Counted from the stretch's first letter, positions 24,003-33,305 are shown. The stretch: DNA of 64,000 nucleotides from Cycloclasticus sp. symbiont of Bathymodiolus heckerae (GCA_002101235.1 LWTL01000120.1:1-64000), one strand, 5' to 3'. Translations and numbers: made by a program. The notes: generated by a model not told the origin, from the sequence alone.

Positions 24003-25619
24003 TTGAAAAAAGCATTGAAAATGCGAGGTTTGTTTCAACATATCCGGAATCTTATGTTGGGCGAAGAGTCGTTAAGAGGTAACAGTGGAATACCGGATGG
24101 CAAAGGATTAATTGATCAAAATTCTTATAGTGTCATCGAAGTTGATAAGCTCTTAAATGTTGTAGACCATGCCAAGACTCTGGTGGGTAAAGATACGATT
24201 CATAAGGCGTTTGCGCAAAATATTTTAACCCCCGCGCAAATAGAAGAAAAACATAAAGCGCTAGAAGAAATAGCAAATGATGAAACATTAAGAACGGAGC
24301 TCTCATTGCTGCTCGACAATGCAGCTGAATATGAAGACTCTTTCTACCGGTTGTTATTTTCTGATTTTATCGGTTTTATGTTTTCGCCAGATACGGAGAG
24401 GATGGAAGTAGCGGGGTATGGTTACGATTTATATGGAAAAGCCACGAAATTTTTACCCGGTGTCGTTGCCGATGCAGAGGGGTTGAAACAACCTCAAAGC
24501 GCGTATATTCAGGATATTATTAATGAAATAAAAAGCTTTTCAGGTACTCGCCCTTTCCAGTTAATGCAGGGGCCTGTTTTTAGCTGGCTTGGGAAGTTTT
24601 ATTTAAAGGATGAAAAAAAGGGTAAGCCCGGCATTAAGTTACGCTTATCTTTGTTTAAGCCGGCGCTGGCACCGTTAATTTTATTAATGACAGTCCTACT
24701 GCCGTATGCGCTGAATATTGGGATGGGGCAATTTACAACAATATCATTGTTACCGTTAACGCTCCTTCTTTTTTATCTCCCGATTGTTGGCGGCTTTGAT
24801 AAAGATGCCTTTATTGTTCCCTTAAGGCGAATTTATTCACGCTCAGATGAAGTTGAAAAAGTGGTTAGTGTGATCGGAAAGCTAGATGAATTAATGTCAT
24901 ACCACCGCTATGCTGAAAAGAGTGTGCACGCAACAGTGTTACCAACAATGGTTGTGTCAGATAACCAGTATATTAAGGTTGAAGGAGCTGTAAACCCAGT
25001 ATTAGGTTTTAGTGATGAGTCCTATGTGGCCAATGACTTTGATGCTAGTCAGCATAATCTAGCGTTTTTTACCGGCCCAAACAGTGGCGGTAAAACGGCT
25101 TTTTGTAAAACATTGGCTCAAATCCAATTATTATCTCAAGTGGGTTGTTATGTTCCTGCGCAGTCGGCCACGTTAACAGTAGCTGACCGAGTGTATTATC
25201 AGACGCCAGAAATCAACACCTTGGATCATGATGTCGGACGTTTTGGAACTGAGCTTAAGCGCACGCGTGATATTTTTAAGGAAGCCACGACGAATAGCCT
25301 GGTTATTTTGGATGAGTTAGCCGAAGGCACCACGCATAAAGAGAAGCTGGAAACATCGTTAATGATTTTGGAAGCATTTAAACGATTAGGTTCAATGACT
25401 ATTTTGGTGACGCACAACCATGAGTTGGCGGAACACTATGTTGATAAAGAAAGCGCTGTTTTTAGACAGGTTGAGTTTGATGGTGAGCGAGCAACGCATC
25501 GGTTTGTGAACGGCATTTCTATCATTAGTCACGCAGATCTCGTTGCGCGTTCGGTTGGGTTCTCTAAAGAAGATATAGAGCGGATGCTAGAAGAGAAACT
25601 TGCTACTGCAAAGGCGTAG
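24003..25619 (+). CDS. Membrane-anchored MutS domain V-like ATPase
   Basis: About 538 residues from TTG 24003 (GAGGAG lies nine bases upstream; TTG 23961 and ATG 24021 are alternatives). The C-terminal third is a MutS ATPase: Walker A GPNSGGKT at about 358-365, Walker B LVILDE at about 433-438, and the TH of VTHNHEL. Unlike MutS it has no mismatch-binding Phe-x-Glu domain; it has an N-terminal helical part and two membrane helices at about 220-240 and 245-263 preceding the ATPase. It resembles membrane-linked MutS-related proteins known in several bacterial groups and may act on DNA or another substrate at the membrane. Function unknown. The MOSC gene starts within its stop codon. Confidence 0.82.
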   Translation: MKKALKMRGLFQHIRNLMLGEESLRGNSGIPDGKGLIDQNSYSVIEVDKLLNVVDHAKTLVGKDTIHKAFAQNILTPAQIEEKHKALEEIANDETLRTELSLLLDNAAEYEDSFYRLLFSDFIGFMFSPDTERMEVAGYGYDLYGKATKFLPGVVADAEGLKQPQSAYIQDIINEIKSFSGTRPFQLMQGPVFSWLGKFYLKDEKKGKPGIKLRLSLFKPALAPLILLMTVLLPYALNIGMGQFTTISLLPLTLLLFYLPIVGGFDKDAFIVPLRRIYSRSDEVEKVVSVIGKLDELMSYHRYAEKSVHATVLPTMVVSDNQYIKVEGAVNPVLGFSDESYVANDFDASQHNLAFFTGPNSGGKTAFCKTLAQIQLLSQVGCYVPAQSATLTVADRVYYQTPEINTLDHDVGRFGTELKRTRDIFKEATTNSLVILDELAEGTTHKEKLETSLMILEAFKRLGSMTILVTHNHELAEHYVDKESAVFRQVEFDGERATHRFVNGISIISHADLVARSVGFSKEDIERMLEEKLATAKA

Positions 25620-26395
25620 TGGGAACGCTTGATGCGATCTTTGTCTATCCAATAAAAGCGATGCCTGGCGTTCAAGTGGATGCTGTGACGATAACGCAAG
25701 GTGGTGCGCTTTTTAATGATCGCCGATGGGCTATTAAAGATGAGCAGGGGCGGCTGATCAATGGTAAAAACAATAAACGCATTTTTTCACTTCAGGCTTC
25801 GTTTGATCTAACGTCAGAGGTGGTTTCATTTCCTAGCGACAAAGGGGATGAAATGTTTAAGTTGGCTGATCGTGTCGGGCTATCAAATTATTTTTCTGAA
25901 AAGTTAGGAAAAAAAGTATTTTTAGAAGAGGATAGCCAGCAGGGTTTCCCTGACGATATGAATGCATCAGGGCCGAGGATCATATCTAAAGAGTCGTTAA
26001 ATGCGGTGTTGTCGTGGTATCCAACCTTATTCATAGAAGATATTCGCGCGCGTTTTCGTATTAACTTAGAGGTTTCATCAGTGCCTGCTTTTTGGGAGGA
26101 TCAGCTCTTTGAAGCGAACGAAGAACCAAAAATCATTCAGGTTGGCGACGTAAAGATTCAATCATCGAACCCCTGTGCGCGTTGCTCAGTGCCGACAAAG
26201 GATCCAAAATCAGGCAAGCCACATAGCGATTTTTACGAAACGTTTATTAAGCAGCGCGAGCAAACTAGACCGAGTTGGACGGACGATAGGTGTTTTGATC
26301 ATTGGTATCGTTTAAGCGTTAATACGAATATATATTCAACGCAAGTAGGTATGCGGATAGCCGTGGGTGATAAGGTGAGTATTGTCGGGCTATAA
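25619..26395 (+). CDS. MOSC domain protein (YcbX-like, molybdenum cofactor sulfurase C-terminal type)
   Basis: 258 residues from GTG 25619, which overlaps the stop of the MutS-like gene (TAGTG). The N-terminal MOSC_N domain begins with the classic YPIKAMPG pattern and N-G-K-x-N-x-R; the C-terminal MOSC domain holds the conserved Cys in NPCARCSVPT. MOSC proteins handle Moco-bound sulfur or act with molybdoenzymes detoxifying N-hydroxylated compounds. The 2Fe-2S domain of E. coli YcbX is absent, so a separate electron donor would be needed. No other Moco gene is adjacent except moaB at 32773. The overlap suggests an operon with the ATPase, whose meaning is unclear. Confidence 0.88.
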   Translation: MGTLDAIFVYPIKAMPGVQVDAVTITQGGALFNDRRWAIKDEQGRLINGKNNKRIFSLQASFDLTSEVVSFPSDKGDEMFKLADRVGLSNYFSEKLGKKVFLEEDSQQGFPDDMNASGPRIISKESLNAVLSWYPTLFIEDIRARFRINLEVSSVPAFWEDQLFEANEEPKIIQVGDVKIQSSNPCARCSVPTKDPKSGKPHSDFYETFIKQREQTRPSWTDDRCFDHWYRLSVNTNIYSTQVGMRIAVGDKVSIVGL

Positions 26396-26477
26396 ATAGA
26401 AGAATTATCGATTGTTGAAAAGTCGGCAATGGCATAAAGTGTGCTTTATTAAAAAAATAATATTGTGGTGAGGGTTA

Positions 26478-26924
26478 ATGACTAACGAGAATGTTGTACA
26501 AATGAAAGAACGCAGTCAAACGAATGTATTGATTGAAGAGTTACTTATAGAGCGCAAGCAGGTGTGGGATATTTATTGCATCGTGACGGGGATAAATGAG
26601 GCGAAGACCGGTAAATCGATGGAAGAACTGGTTCGAGAATTCTGTCAATTAACGGTCGACTATATTTCATTAGGGCATTTTGGCGTTTATCAACGAATTC
26701 TAGATGGCAATGAGCGACGTAAATCGGTGCTATTGTCCGCCGAAGAAATATACCCAAAAATATCCAAAGCAACAGAGTCAGTTTTAGACTTCAATGATAA
26801 ATATCAAGAGCTTACGCCGCTGTTGATTTTGAATGACTTGGCGAATGACTTATCCGATGTGGGCGAACACTTAGCGAATAGAATTGAATTAGAAGACGAG
26901 CTAATAGGTAAGATGCTTGCCTAA
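26478..26924 (+). CDS. rsd: Rsd/AlgQ anti-sigma-70 family regulator
   Basis: 148 residues, mostly helical, of the Rsd/AlgQ family that binds region 4 of the housekeeping sigma factor and shifts RNA polymerase to alternative sigmas. The start MTNENVVQMKERSQ, followed by ERKQVWDIYCIVTG and a conserved FCQLTVDYISLGHF segment, is clear. The pattern YQELTPLLILNDLANDLS near the end fits helix 4 and 5 of the family. GGTG precedes the ATG. The NUDIX gene starts only a few bases after its stop (7 bases to ATG 26932), so they may be co-transcribed. Confidence 0.88.
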   Translation: MTNENVVQMKERSQTNVLIEELLIERKQVWDIYCIVTGINEAKTGKSMEELVREFCQLTVDYISLGHFGVYQRILDGNERRKSVLLSAEEIYPKISKATESVLDFNDKYQELTPLLILNDLANDLSDVGEHLANRIELEDELIGKMLA

Positions 26925-26931
26925 GACTGTT

Positions 26932-27474
26932 ATGCAGTATTGCCCCCAATGTGGCAATAAAACAGAATCAAAAATTCCAAAGGGCGACAACCGTCACCGA
27001 GATGTCTGTGACGCATGTGATCTTATTCATTATAAAAACCCTCGCATTATTGCCGGCTGCATTCCTGTTTGGGAAGATAAAATCTTGCTGTGTAAGCGTG
27101 CGATTGAGCCGCGTAAAGGGTTCTGGACATTGCCTGCAGGGTTTATGGAGTTAGGCGAAACAACTGAGCAAGCCGCTATTCGTGAAACCTTAGAGGAGGC
27201 GGAGGCTGTTGTTCAAACGCATGAGCTTTACGCTGTTTTTAATCTGCCGCATATAAATCAAGTTTATATGATGTACCGCTCGGCATTGTTAAAGCCAGAG
27301 TTTTCTAGTGGCATTGAAAGTTTGGACGTCCAATTGTTTTCAGAGCAAGAAATTCCGTGGGGTGATTTGGCTTTTAAAACGATGCGTATGTCCTTGGAGT
27401 ATTACTTCGAGGACAGAAAGGCGGGGTCGTTTAAGTTTAGATCCACCGATGTAGAAAGACCAAAATGTCGATAA
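26932..27474 (+). CDS. NUDIX hydrolase with N-terminal zinc ribbon
   Basis: 180 residues from ATG 26932 (the TTG at 26917 is possible but overlaps rsd and extends past the family start). A zinc ribbon with Cys pairs (CPQCG and CDACD) precedes a NUDIX domain with box GFMELGE-x7-RETLEE near residues 70-90; the last Gly of the box is replaced by Ala-Glu. It resembles the NudC-like and ADP-ribose/NADH pyrophosphatase group, though it lacks the characteristic NudC SQPWPFP-type signature after the box. Substrate is unassigned. It is followed after 14 bases by a second, different NUDIX gene. Confidence 0.85.
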   Translation: MQYCPQCGNKTESKIPKGDNRHRDVCDACDLIHYKNPRIIAGCIPVWEDKILLCKRAIEPRKGFWTLPAGFMELGETTEQAAIRETLEEAEAVVQTHELYAVFNLPHINQVYMMYRSALLKPEFSSGIESLDVQLFSEQEIPWGDLAFKTMRMSLEYYFEDRKAGSFKFRSTDVERPKCR

Positions 27475-27488
27475 TTAGGTGGTAAAAC

Positions 27489-28070
27489 TTGCCTATGAAA
27501 CGCGAGCAAATTATTCAATCGCTAGAACCATTAGCAACATTACAGAGCTGGTCGAGCTATAAGCGTAGCGATGGCTTACGTGATGCGGCTGTTCTTATCC
27601 CCCTTGTGGAGCGAGAGCAATGGCAGGTTTTACTGACCAAACGCACGGATCATTTGCATCATCATGCGGGTCAAGTGAGCTTTCCTGGTGGGCGAGCAGA
27701 TGCCATTGACGTGTCACCGTTACATACCGCGCTGCGAGAGACAGAGGAAGAGGTAGGTATTCAGTCTGATTTTATAGACATTGCCGGTGTTATCGAGCCC
27801 TTTCTAACGGTGACCGACTTTAATGTCATCCCAATTGTTGGTTTTGTTGACCCTTCCTTTGCTCTTTGTATAGATGAGTTTGAAGTGGCTGAGGTGTTTG
27901 AAGTGCCACTGTCTATACTCGCAGACCAGTCTCGTTACGAGCGTAAAGAAATTTTCTGGCAAGGCGAAAATAGATTTTATTGGGAGCTGATGTACCAAGA
28001 CTACCAAATATGGGGTGCTACAGCGGCTATGCTGTATGCGTTTGCCGGTCGTTTAAAGGCGCTTAGGTAA
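27489..28070 (+). CDS. CoA pyrophosphatase (NudL-like NUDIX hydrolase)
   Basis: About 193 residues from TTG 27489, supported by AGGTGG six bases before it; the in-frame ATG at 27495 is an equally credible start. The motif LLTKRTDHLHHHAGQVSFPGGR, here shortened, is the UPF0035 signature of coenzyme A diphosphatases, with RETEEEVG of the NUDIX box following. Such enzymes split CoA and its derivatives to phosphopantetheine and 3',5'-ADP. The following gene is on the other strand, five bases beyond the stop. Confidence 0.9.
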   Translation: MPMKREQIIQSLEPLATLQSWSSYKRSDGLRDAAVLIPLVEREQWQVLLTKRTDHLHHHAGQVSFPGGRADAIDVSPLHTALRETEEEVGIQSDFIDIAGVIEPFLTVTDFNVIPIVGFVDPSFALCIDEFEVAEVFEVPLSILADQSRYERKEIFWQGENRFYWELMYQDYQIWGATAAMLYAFAGRLKALR

Positions 28071-28075
28071 TCGTA

Positions 28076-28549
28076 CTATTCGACGTCTTGAGTGGGGCGA
28101 TACTTTAACTGCAAACCTTGTAAAAAATTGCGTAAGACTTGGTCTTTGCAAAGACGGTAATGTTTATGGTCTACACGGCGGAAAAAAGCGCTTAACTCGT
28201 GTTTGCTGAGCGTAAAACCATTCTGAGACATAAATTCCAAAACGTCTTCGTTTTTCATATCGAATGCAATCTTAAGTTTACGCAGGATAATATTGTTCGT
28301 TAATTTCTTGTCCGGCTCAGGCGTAGCACCTTCTTTCTTGCCGCGCCTGTGAACAATCAGGCCATTCAAAAAAGTTGAAAAGTGAATATCATTACAGCTG
28401 GCGTAACTTTCATCGTCATCTTTCTTAAGCCAATTGCTCACCTGTTCGCGTGTTACGGTTAAATCAGCCAGTTTAAATAACTCAATCATCGTTGAGTCAT
28501 TAAAATTAAAGGTATAGCGAAGGCGGCGTAAAATGTCGTTATTGGTCAT
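28076..28549 (-). CDS. DUF1456 family protein (YehS-like)
   Basis: 157 residues made of two similar halves of about 65-70 residues; each half begins with a version of N-D/N-I-L-R-K/R-L-R/K (NNDILRRLRYTFN, NNIILRKLKIAFD), the typical YehS duplication. Function is unknown; the fold is predicted helical and possibly nucleic-acid related. The start ATG 28549 is 86 bases from ogt. It is convergent with the CoA pyrophosphatase gene, with only five bases between stops and no visible terminator. Confidence 0.9.
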   Translation of the reverse strand: MTNNDILRRLRYTFNFNDSTMIELFKLADLTVTREQVSNWLKKDDDESYASCNDIHFSTFLNGLIVHRRGKKEGATPEPDKKLTNNIILRKLKIAFDMKNEDVLEFMSQNGFTLSKHELSAFFRRVDHKHYRLCKDQVLRNFLQGLQLKYRPTQDVE

Positions 28550-28635
28550 AGGGACGGCTTGAAATAAGTTGTTTTGAGTGTGTAGTGCGTATTTTACAGT
28601 GTAATGAGCGTATGCAACGCATTAGAGAGATAAAT

Positions 28636-29148
28636 TTATAATTGCTCTAATGCTAATAACCGTTTTTTAGCCGGCAAACCGCCTGCATAGCCAGTTAATT
28701 CACCCTTGCAGCCAATAACGCGATGGCACGGAATGATGATGCTTATTGCATTGGCACCATTTGCACTGGCAACTGCACGGACGGCTTTTTCATTTTGAAT
28801 GTTTCTTGCTAGGTCGATATATGAGTTTGTCTTTCCGTAAGGAATATCCAGTAAAGCGCTCCAAACGTTCTGTTGAAAAGGCGTGCCTAGCATCAGTAGT
28901 GGAAGTTCAAACTGTGTTAACTCGTTAGCAAAGTAGGCGCGCAGTACAGCGATAGCGTGCTCAATGACGGAGCTATTTTGCTCAATATAAGTGGCGTTTA
29001 ACGATGATTGAATGCGTTTATCAATACGGGTACGCATGCGGCGGTATCTCCAATCACACAAGCAAAGCTTGTCTTTATACGAGCCAATAATCAGCTCGCC
29101 GATGGGGCTTTTAAAAGACTGAGTTGAAACATTATGGTGAGCAATCAT
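28636..29148 (-). CDS. ogt: O6-methylguanine-DNA methyltransferase
   Basis: 170 residues. Suicide DNA-repair protein that transfers the methyl group of O6-methylguanine to its own Cys. The acceptor is C141 in IIPCHRVIG; the helix-turn-helix region and the Asn hinge lie just before in RAVASANGAN, and the glycine loop follows in YAGGLPAKKRL. The N-terminal domain is short but has the ribonuclease H-like pattern. The basic stretch RYRRMRTRIDK near residue 34 is a little unusual. It matches Ogt rather than Ada because there is no N-terminal Ada sensor domain. Confidence 0.94.
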   Translation of the reverse strand: MIAHHNVSTQSFKSPIGELIIGSYKDKLCLCDWRYRRMRTRIDKRIQSSLNATYIEQNSSVIEHAIAVLRAYFANELTQFELPLLMLGTPFQQNVWSALLDIPYGKTNSYIDLARNIQNEKAVRAVASANGANAISIIIPCHRVIGCKGELTGYAGGLPAKKRLLALEQL

Positions 29149-29228
29149 ATTTTTAAGCTAAAAATCAAGTCATTGGGGTGGCTTCTAAACTAATATTTTT
29201 TATAGGAAGCGCGTCTAGTGCGTCAAAA

Positions 29229-29744
29229 TTAATTCTTATTTAGCTGAGACGTGACGCTTTGCTTCGTTGGTTTTTTGTAATTCATGGGGCGAATCGCAAC
29301 GGTATTTTTAATAAGGGTGCAGACTGTTCCGTCAGTTCGTTTGAAGTACATAGTGAATGTGGGTGTGCTGCGGCCTTTCGACTCTAAGTCTTTTTTGATT
29401 CGAGTCTTCATTTCATCACTTAAATCAAAGTGCAAAGTGATGTCTGTATTTGCTTCATGTTGAAAATCTAAGTGTAATGAACGGGTCCATACTGCATAGC
29501 CAGGAAACACTTTCGTGCAGGCGATCGCGGCAATAGGGTCGGCTAGGGATGCTTGGAAGCCACCAAAAATACCGCCGCCGTGATTACGAGAAACCCATGT
29601 CCGGGGTAGCTTTATACGAATTTCTCGCCAATTATTGGTGAGCGTTGTAACGTTTAATCGCATCATCCAGAAAGGTGGGAATAGCTCTAGCTTTTTTTCA
29701 TCAGACAGCCATTTGGCTACGGATATAAAACGTCGTAAGTTCAT
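29229..29744 (-). CDS. DUF4442 hotdog-fold protein
   Basis: 171 residues of the DUF4442 branch of the hotdog superfamily, related to PaaI-type thioesterases. It has the substrate-binding HGGGIFGGFQASLADPIAA block near residues 55-73, which in thioesterases lies at the dimer interface, and a typical sheet-rich C-terminus (TPTFTMYFKRTDG). The reaction and substrate are unknown, though acyl-CoA or acyl-ACP is likely. Its start is directly next to the stop of pepN (29745), so it is probably the last gene of an operon with pepN. It ends 80 bases before the ogt start. Confidence 0.82.
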   Translation of the reverse strand: MNLRRFISVAKWLSDEKKLELFPPFWMMRLNVTTLTNNWREIRIKLPRTWVSRNHGGGIFGGFQASLADPIAAIACTKVFPGYAVWTRSLHLDFQHEANTDITLHFDLSDEMKTRIKKDLESKGRSTPTFTMYFKRTDGTVCTLIKNTVAIRPMNYKKPTKQSVTSQLNKN

Positions 29745-32384
29745 TTAAGCGTCTAAACTTCGAGTGACGATCTCTAGTACATCGTTAGATAAGGGCGTAT
29801 GTGACTGAATGCGCTTCAGTTGAGCCTTAATCAGCACTTGCCTGCTATTATCGTATTTTTTCCAACGGCTAAGCGAGTTGGCTAGTCTTGCGGCTACTTG
29901 GGGGTTTATGGCGTCTACGGTGATAATGTTATCGGCGATAAACGCATAGCCAGAGCCGTCAGAAGCATTAAAGTGTAGAGGGTTTCCTGAAGCAAAAGCA
30001 CTGATTAAACTGCGAATACGGTTGGGTGTTTTGATATCAAAATCGGGGTGTTTTAATAATGCTTTAACGTCATTCAGTGCGCCGATTTTTTCAGAGCAGG
30101 CTTGTAGAGTGAACCACTTGTCGATGACGAGATCTTCTTCTTTCCACTGTTGATAAAATGTGCCGAGGAAGGGAGCACTAATAGCAGAGTCAAGGTGGCT
30201 AAGCTGGCCTAATGCGGCTATTTGGTCAGTCATGTTTTGGGCGTTATTGAACTGCTCAATACATAACGTGTTGATGGTTTCATCATTTAGCGCCATGAGG
30301 TAATCGAGGCATACATTTTTAAAACTGCGTTGGGCAATGTCGAGTGGGTTATTCCCTGCGCCTACATGGTGGTGACGATTGTAATTTTCTAACCATAAAT
30401 CTTTGAGTGAAGATGCTAATGTTTTTTTTACAACGTGATAGGCTTGAAATAAAGTATCAATATCAATGGTGTCCCTTTGCTCGGCAAGATAGCCTTTAGT
30501 GGGCAAGCTGAGCAGTAGAGATTGATACGCTAAATCGTTAAGAGGTGTCTGCAAAATAGTGCTGAAGGTATCAATAAGAGAGCTAGGTAGCGCGGGCAAA
30601 TGTTGTTTGTTTTGTATTGCTGTGACGGTATCAAAAATAAGGCTACTAAAGCAGTTCTGGCCTGCTTCCCAGCGGTTAAATGAGTCGCTATCATGTTGGA
30701 ATAGATGGTTTTTTTGTTCCATCGATAAGTCGTGTTCAAGCCGTACTGGCGCAGAAAACCCACGCAAAATAGATGGGGTAGGTTCGTTCTTGATGTTCTC
30801 GAAACGGAAGCTTTGTTCAAATTCGGTTAACTCTAGAACAATCGTTTGTTGATTGTTACTCAATGTTATTTCTTCGCCACTAGCGTCTATTAAGCCAATG
30901 TTAATGGGCATATGGAACGCTTTTTTAGTGTTTTGCTGAGGAGAGGTAGGGCAATGTTGGGAGAGCGTTAATGTATAAACTTCATCGGCTTTATTAAATG
31001 AACTGGATACATTAACAATAGGTGTTCCTGCTTGGTTGTACCAGCGCTTGAACTGGCTAAAGTCAGTGTCGCTTGCATCTTCGAGCGCAGCAATAAAGTC
31101 TTCGGTAGTCACGGCTTGCCCGTCATGGCGCTCAAAATATAAATCACAGCCTTTTCTAAACGCGGTTTCGCCCAATAAGGTATGAAGCATACGGACTATT
31201 TCTGCGCCTTTTTCATAAATAGTGAGTGTGTAGAAGTTGTTTATTTCTACAAAAGAATCGGGACGAATAGGGTGAGATAATGGGCCTGAGTCTTCGGCAA
31301 ACTGATGAGTGCGAAGCATGTTGACATCTTTAATGCGCTTAACTGCTGCCGATGTTTGATGAGCAGTGAATTGTTGGTCGCGAAAGACGGTAAAGCCTTC
31401 TTTTAAGCTGAGTTGAAACCAGTCGCGACAAGTGACGCGGTTGCCAGACCAATTGTGGAAATATTCGTGACCAATAACCGCTTCGATATTTTCGTAGTCA
31501 GTATCAGTGGCTGTTTTCTTACTGGCTAAAACAAACTTCGTATTGAAAACATTAAGCCCCTTATTTTCCATCGCGCCCATATTGAAATGGCTGACGGCAA
31601 CGATCATGTAAAGATCAAGGTCATACTCACGGCCAAAAGCTTCTTCGTCCCAGCGCATTGAGTTTTTTAAAGATTGCATAGCATGCTGAGTTTTATCAAG
31701 GTCGCTTTCTTCAACATACACTTCGAGGGTTACCTCGCGGCCTGAACAGGTAATAAATGAGTCTTCTAGAACAGCCAAATCACCGGCGACAAGAGCAAAT
31801 AAATAGCATGGTTTTGGGAAAGGGTCATACCAACTTGCGTGGTGCTTGTTTGTGTCGGAGTCTATTTCTTGACCCTCCTCAACGCGGTTTCCGTTGGAAA
31901 GCAGGACGGGGTACTTATCTTTGTCAGCTTCAATGGTCACACTGAAAATAGACATAACATCGGGGCGATCTAAAAACCAGGTGATTCGTCTGAAGCCCTC
32001 TGCCTCGCATTGGGTACAGAGCATGGTTTTAGATTCGTAAAGGCCGCTAAGGGCTGTGTTTTTGCTTGGGTTAATGCGGTTGCTTATCTCTAAACTGAAT
32101 TCATTTTTTGGTTGATGAATGATGAGTGTTTTATCGTTGATTGTGAATTGCTCGTCACTTAGCTCTTCTCCATCTACAGCGATGAACATAAGGCTCAATC
32201 CCTCGCCCATCAGTACTAGTGGCGGCTGCTCTTTTAGGCAAGCCGAGTTTCTTTTGACTGTTAAGCAGGAGTGAACGATGGTGTTATCCGCTGAAAGGTC
32301 AAAATGTAGCTGGGTGTGGCTAATAAGAAACTCAGGAACGGTGTAGTCTTTGAGGTAAATAGTAGTTTGTTCTGTATGCGACAT
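29745..32384 (-). CDS. pepN: Aminopeptidase N
   Basis: 879 residues from ATG 32384, chosen because E. coli PepN begins equivalently; in-frame codons further upstream lie inside the DUF423 gene and lack a ribosome-binding site. It is an M1 zinc metallopeptidase removing N-terminal residues from peptides in the cytosol. The substrate-anchoring GAMEN motif is at 270-274, the zinc motif HEYFH at 306-310 with the third ligand Glu about 19 residues on (SLKEGF). The C-terminal half matches the long alpha-helical domain. Its neighbours are DUF423, eight bases upstream, and DUF4442, immediately downstream. Confidence 0.97.
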   Translation of the reverse strand: MSHTEQTTIYLKDYTVPEFLISHTQLHFDLSADNTIVHSCLTVKRNSACLKEQPPLVLMGEGLSLMFIAVDGEELSDEQFTINDKTLIIHQPKNEFSLEISNRINPSKNTALSGLYESKTMLCTQCEAEGFRRITWFLDRPDVMSIFSVTIEADKDKYPVLLSNGNRVEEGQEIDSDTNKHHASWYDPFPKPCYLFALVAGDLAVLEDSFITCSGREVTLEVYVEESDLDKTQHAMQSLKNSMRWDEEAFGREYDLDLYMIVAVSHFNMGAMENKGLNVFNTKFVLASKKTATDTDYENIEAVIGHEYFHNWSGNRVTCRDWFQLSLKEGFTVFRDQQFTAHQTSAAVKRIKDVNMLRTHQFAEDSGPLSHPIRPDSFVEINNFYTLTIYEKGAEIVRMLHTLLGETAFRKGCDLYFERHDGQAVTTEDFIAALEDASDTDFSQFKRWYNQAGTPIVNVSSSFNKADEVYTLTLSQHCPTSPQQNTKKAFHMPINIGLIDASGEEITLSNNQQTIVLELTEFEQSFRFENIKNEPTPSILRGFSAPVRLEHDLSMEQKNHLFQHDSDSFNRWEAGQNCFSSLIFDTVTAIQNKQHLPALPSSLIDTFSTILQTPLNDLAYQSLLLSLPTKGYLAEQRDTIDIDTLFQAYHVVKKTLASSLKDLWLENYNRHHHVGAGNNPLDIAQRSFKNVCLDYLMALNDETINTLCIEQFNNAQNMTDQIAALGQLSHLDSAISAPFLGTFYQQWKEEDLVIDKWFTLQACSEKIGALNDVKALLKHPDFDIKTPNRIRSLISAFASGNPLHFNASDGSGYAFIADNIITVDAINPQVAARLANSLSRWKKYDNSRQVLIKAQLKRIQSHTPLSNDVLEIVTRSLDA

Positions 32385-32391
32385 AGAAGAG

Positions 32392-32766
32392 TTATTTAGA
32401 TTTGATGGAGGCATAAGCAAGCGTTAGCCAGCCACAGAGTAAGAGTACGCCACCAATTGGAGTGATGGCGCCGAAAATTTTAATTCCGCTTAAGCTAAGT
32501 GCGTATAAGCTTCCGGAAAAGATAAGCGTGCCGCTAAGTATCAGCCAGCCTGCTTTACGTAATAGCGTAGAAGGTTTTTGTTGGAATAATATGCCAATTA
32601 GAATTAAGCCGATAGCATGCCACATTTGATAATCCGCAGCGGTGTGGTAAACGTCCAGTAAATGGGGCGTTAATATTTCTTTAAGCGCATGTGCGCCGAA
32701 TGCGCCGAATGCCACAGCAAGAAAGGCGAGTATCGCGCCGAGTGTAATAAAAGGTGTTTTTGTCAC
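32392..32766 (-). CDS. DUF423 membrane protein (YgdD-like)
   Basis: 124 residues with four hydrophobic helices and the DUF423 marks: FGAFGAHALK in the first helix region, followed by QMWHAIGLI and LFSGSLYALSL-like LIFSGSLYAL, then ITPIGG. The family is small, widely conserved and unnamed in function. It starts six bases after moaB stops (32773) and ends just before pepN, so it belongs to a moaB-DUF423-pepN-DUF4442 transcript on the minus strand. Confidence 0.92.
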   Translation of the reverse strand: MTKTPFITLGAILAFLAVAFGAFGAHALKEILTPHLLDVYHTAADYQMWHAIGLILIGILFQQKPSTLLRKAGWLILSGTLIFSGSLYALSLSGIKIFGAITPIGGVLLLCGWLTLAYASIKSK

Positions 32767-32772
32767 AGCGCG

Positions 32773-33297
32773 TTATTTTTCTAATAAACGCGGCATCACT
32801 TCAACTAAATTGCAGGGGCGTGTGCGGTAATCTAGTTGCGCATTTATTAACTTATCCCATGCGGTTTTGCATGCGCCGGATGAACCGGGAACGCAAAAAA
32901 TATAGTGGCCATTTGCAACACCGGCAATAGCGCGAGACTGCATGGTCGACGTACCAATTTCATCGTAAGAAATCGTGCGAAATACTTCACCAAAGCCGCT
33001 AAGCTCTTTATCGAGAAGAGGTTTTACGGCTTCTGGCGTGCCATCCCGGCCTGTAACACCTGTACCGCCAGTAGTAATAATGGCGTTAATGTTAGGGTCT
33101 ATAATCCACGCGGATAACTTTGCGCGAATACGGTAAATATCATCAATGATGATGGCCTTCTCTGCGCATTGATGCCCAGCACTTGTTAAGCGATCGACTA
33201 GCGTTTTTCCAGAAGTGTCAGTCTCTTCTGTGCGTGAATCTGAGACCACCATAATAGCGATGCTGAGAGGTATAAATTGACGAGAGTTATCAGCCAT
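32773..33297 (-). CDS. moaB: MoaB/Mog family molybdenum cofactor protein
   Basis: 174 residues. MoaB-type proteins adenylylate molybdopterin or assist cofactor assembly. Diagnostic segments: SDSRTEETDTSGK near residue 20, TTGGTGVTGRDGTPE near 75-90 and FCVPGSSGACKTAWDKLI near the end. Length (about 170) fits MoaB rather than the larger MogA/MoeA. It is the second gene after the Do protease (eight-base gap). No other moa/moe genes are in the window; the MOSC protein at 25619 is the only other Moco-related gene. Confidence 0.92.
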   Translation of the reverse strand: MADNSRQFIPLSIAIMVVSDSRTEETDTSGKTLVDRLTSAGHQCAEKAIIIDDIYRIRAKLSAWIIDPNINAIITTGGTGVTGRDGTPEAVKPLLDKELSGFGEVFRTISYDEIGTSTMQSRAIAGVANGHYIFCVPGSSGACKTAWDKLINAQLDYRTRPCNLVEVMPRLLEK

Positions 33298-33305
33298 AGT
33301 TTGTA

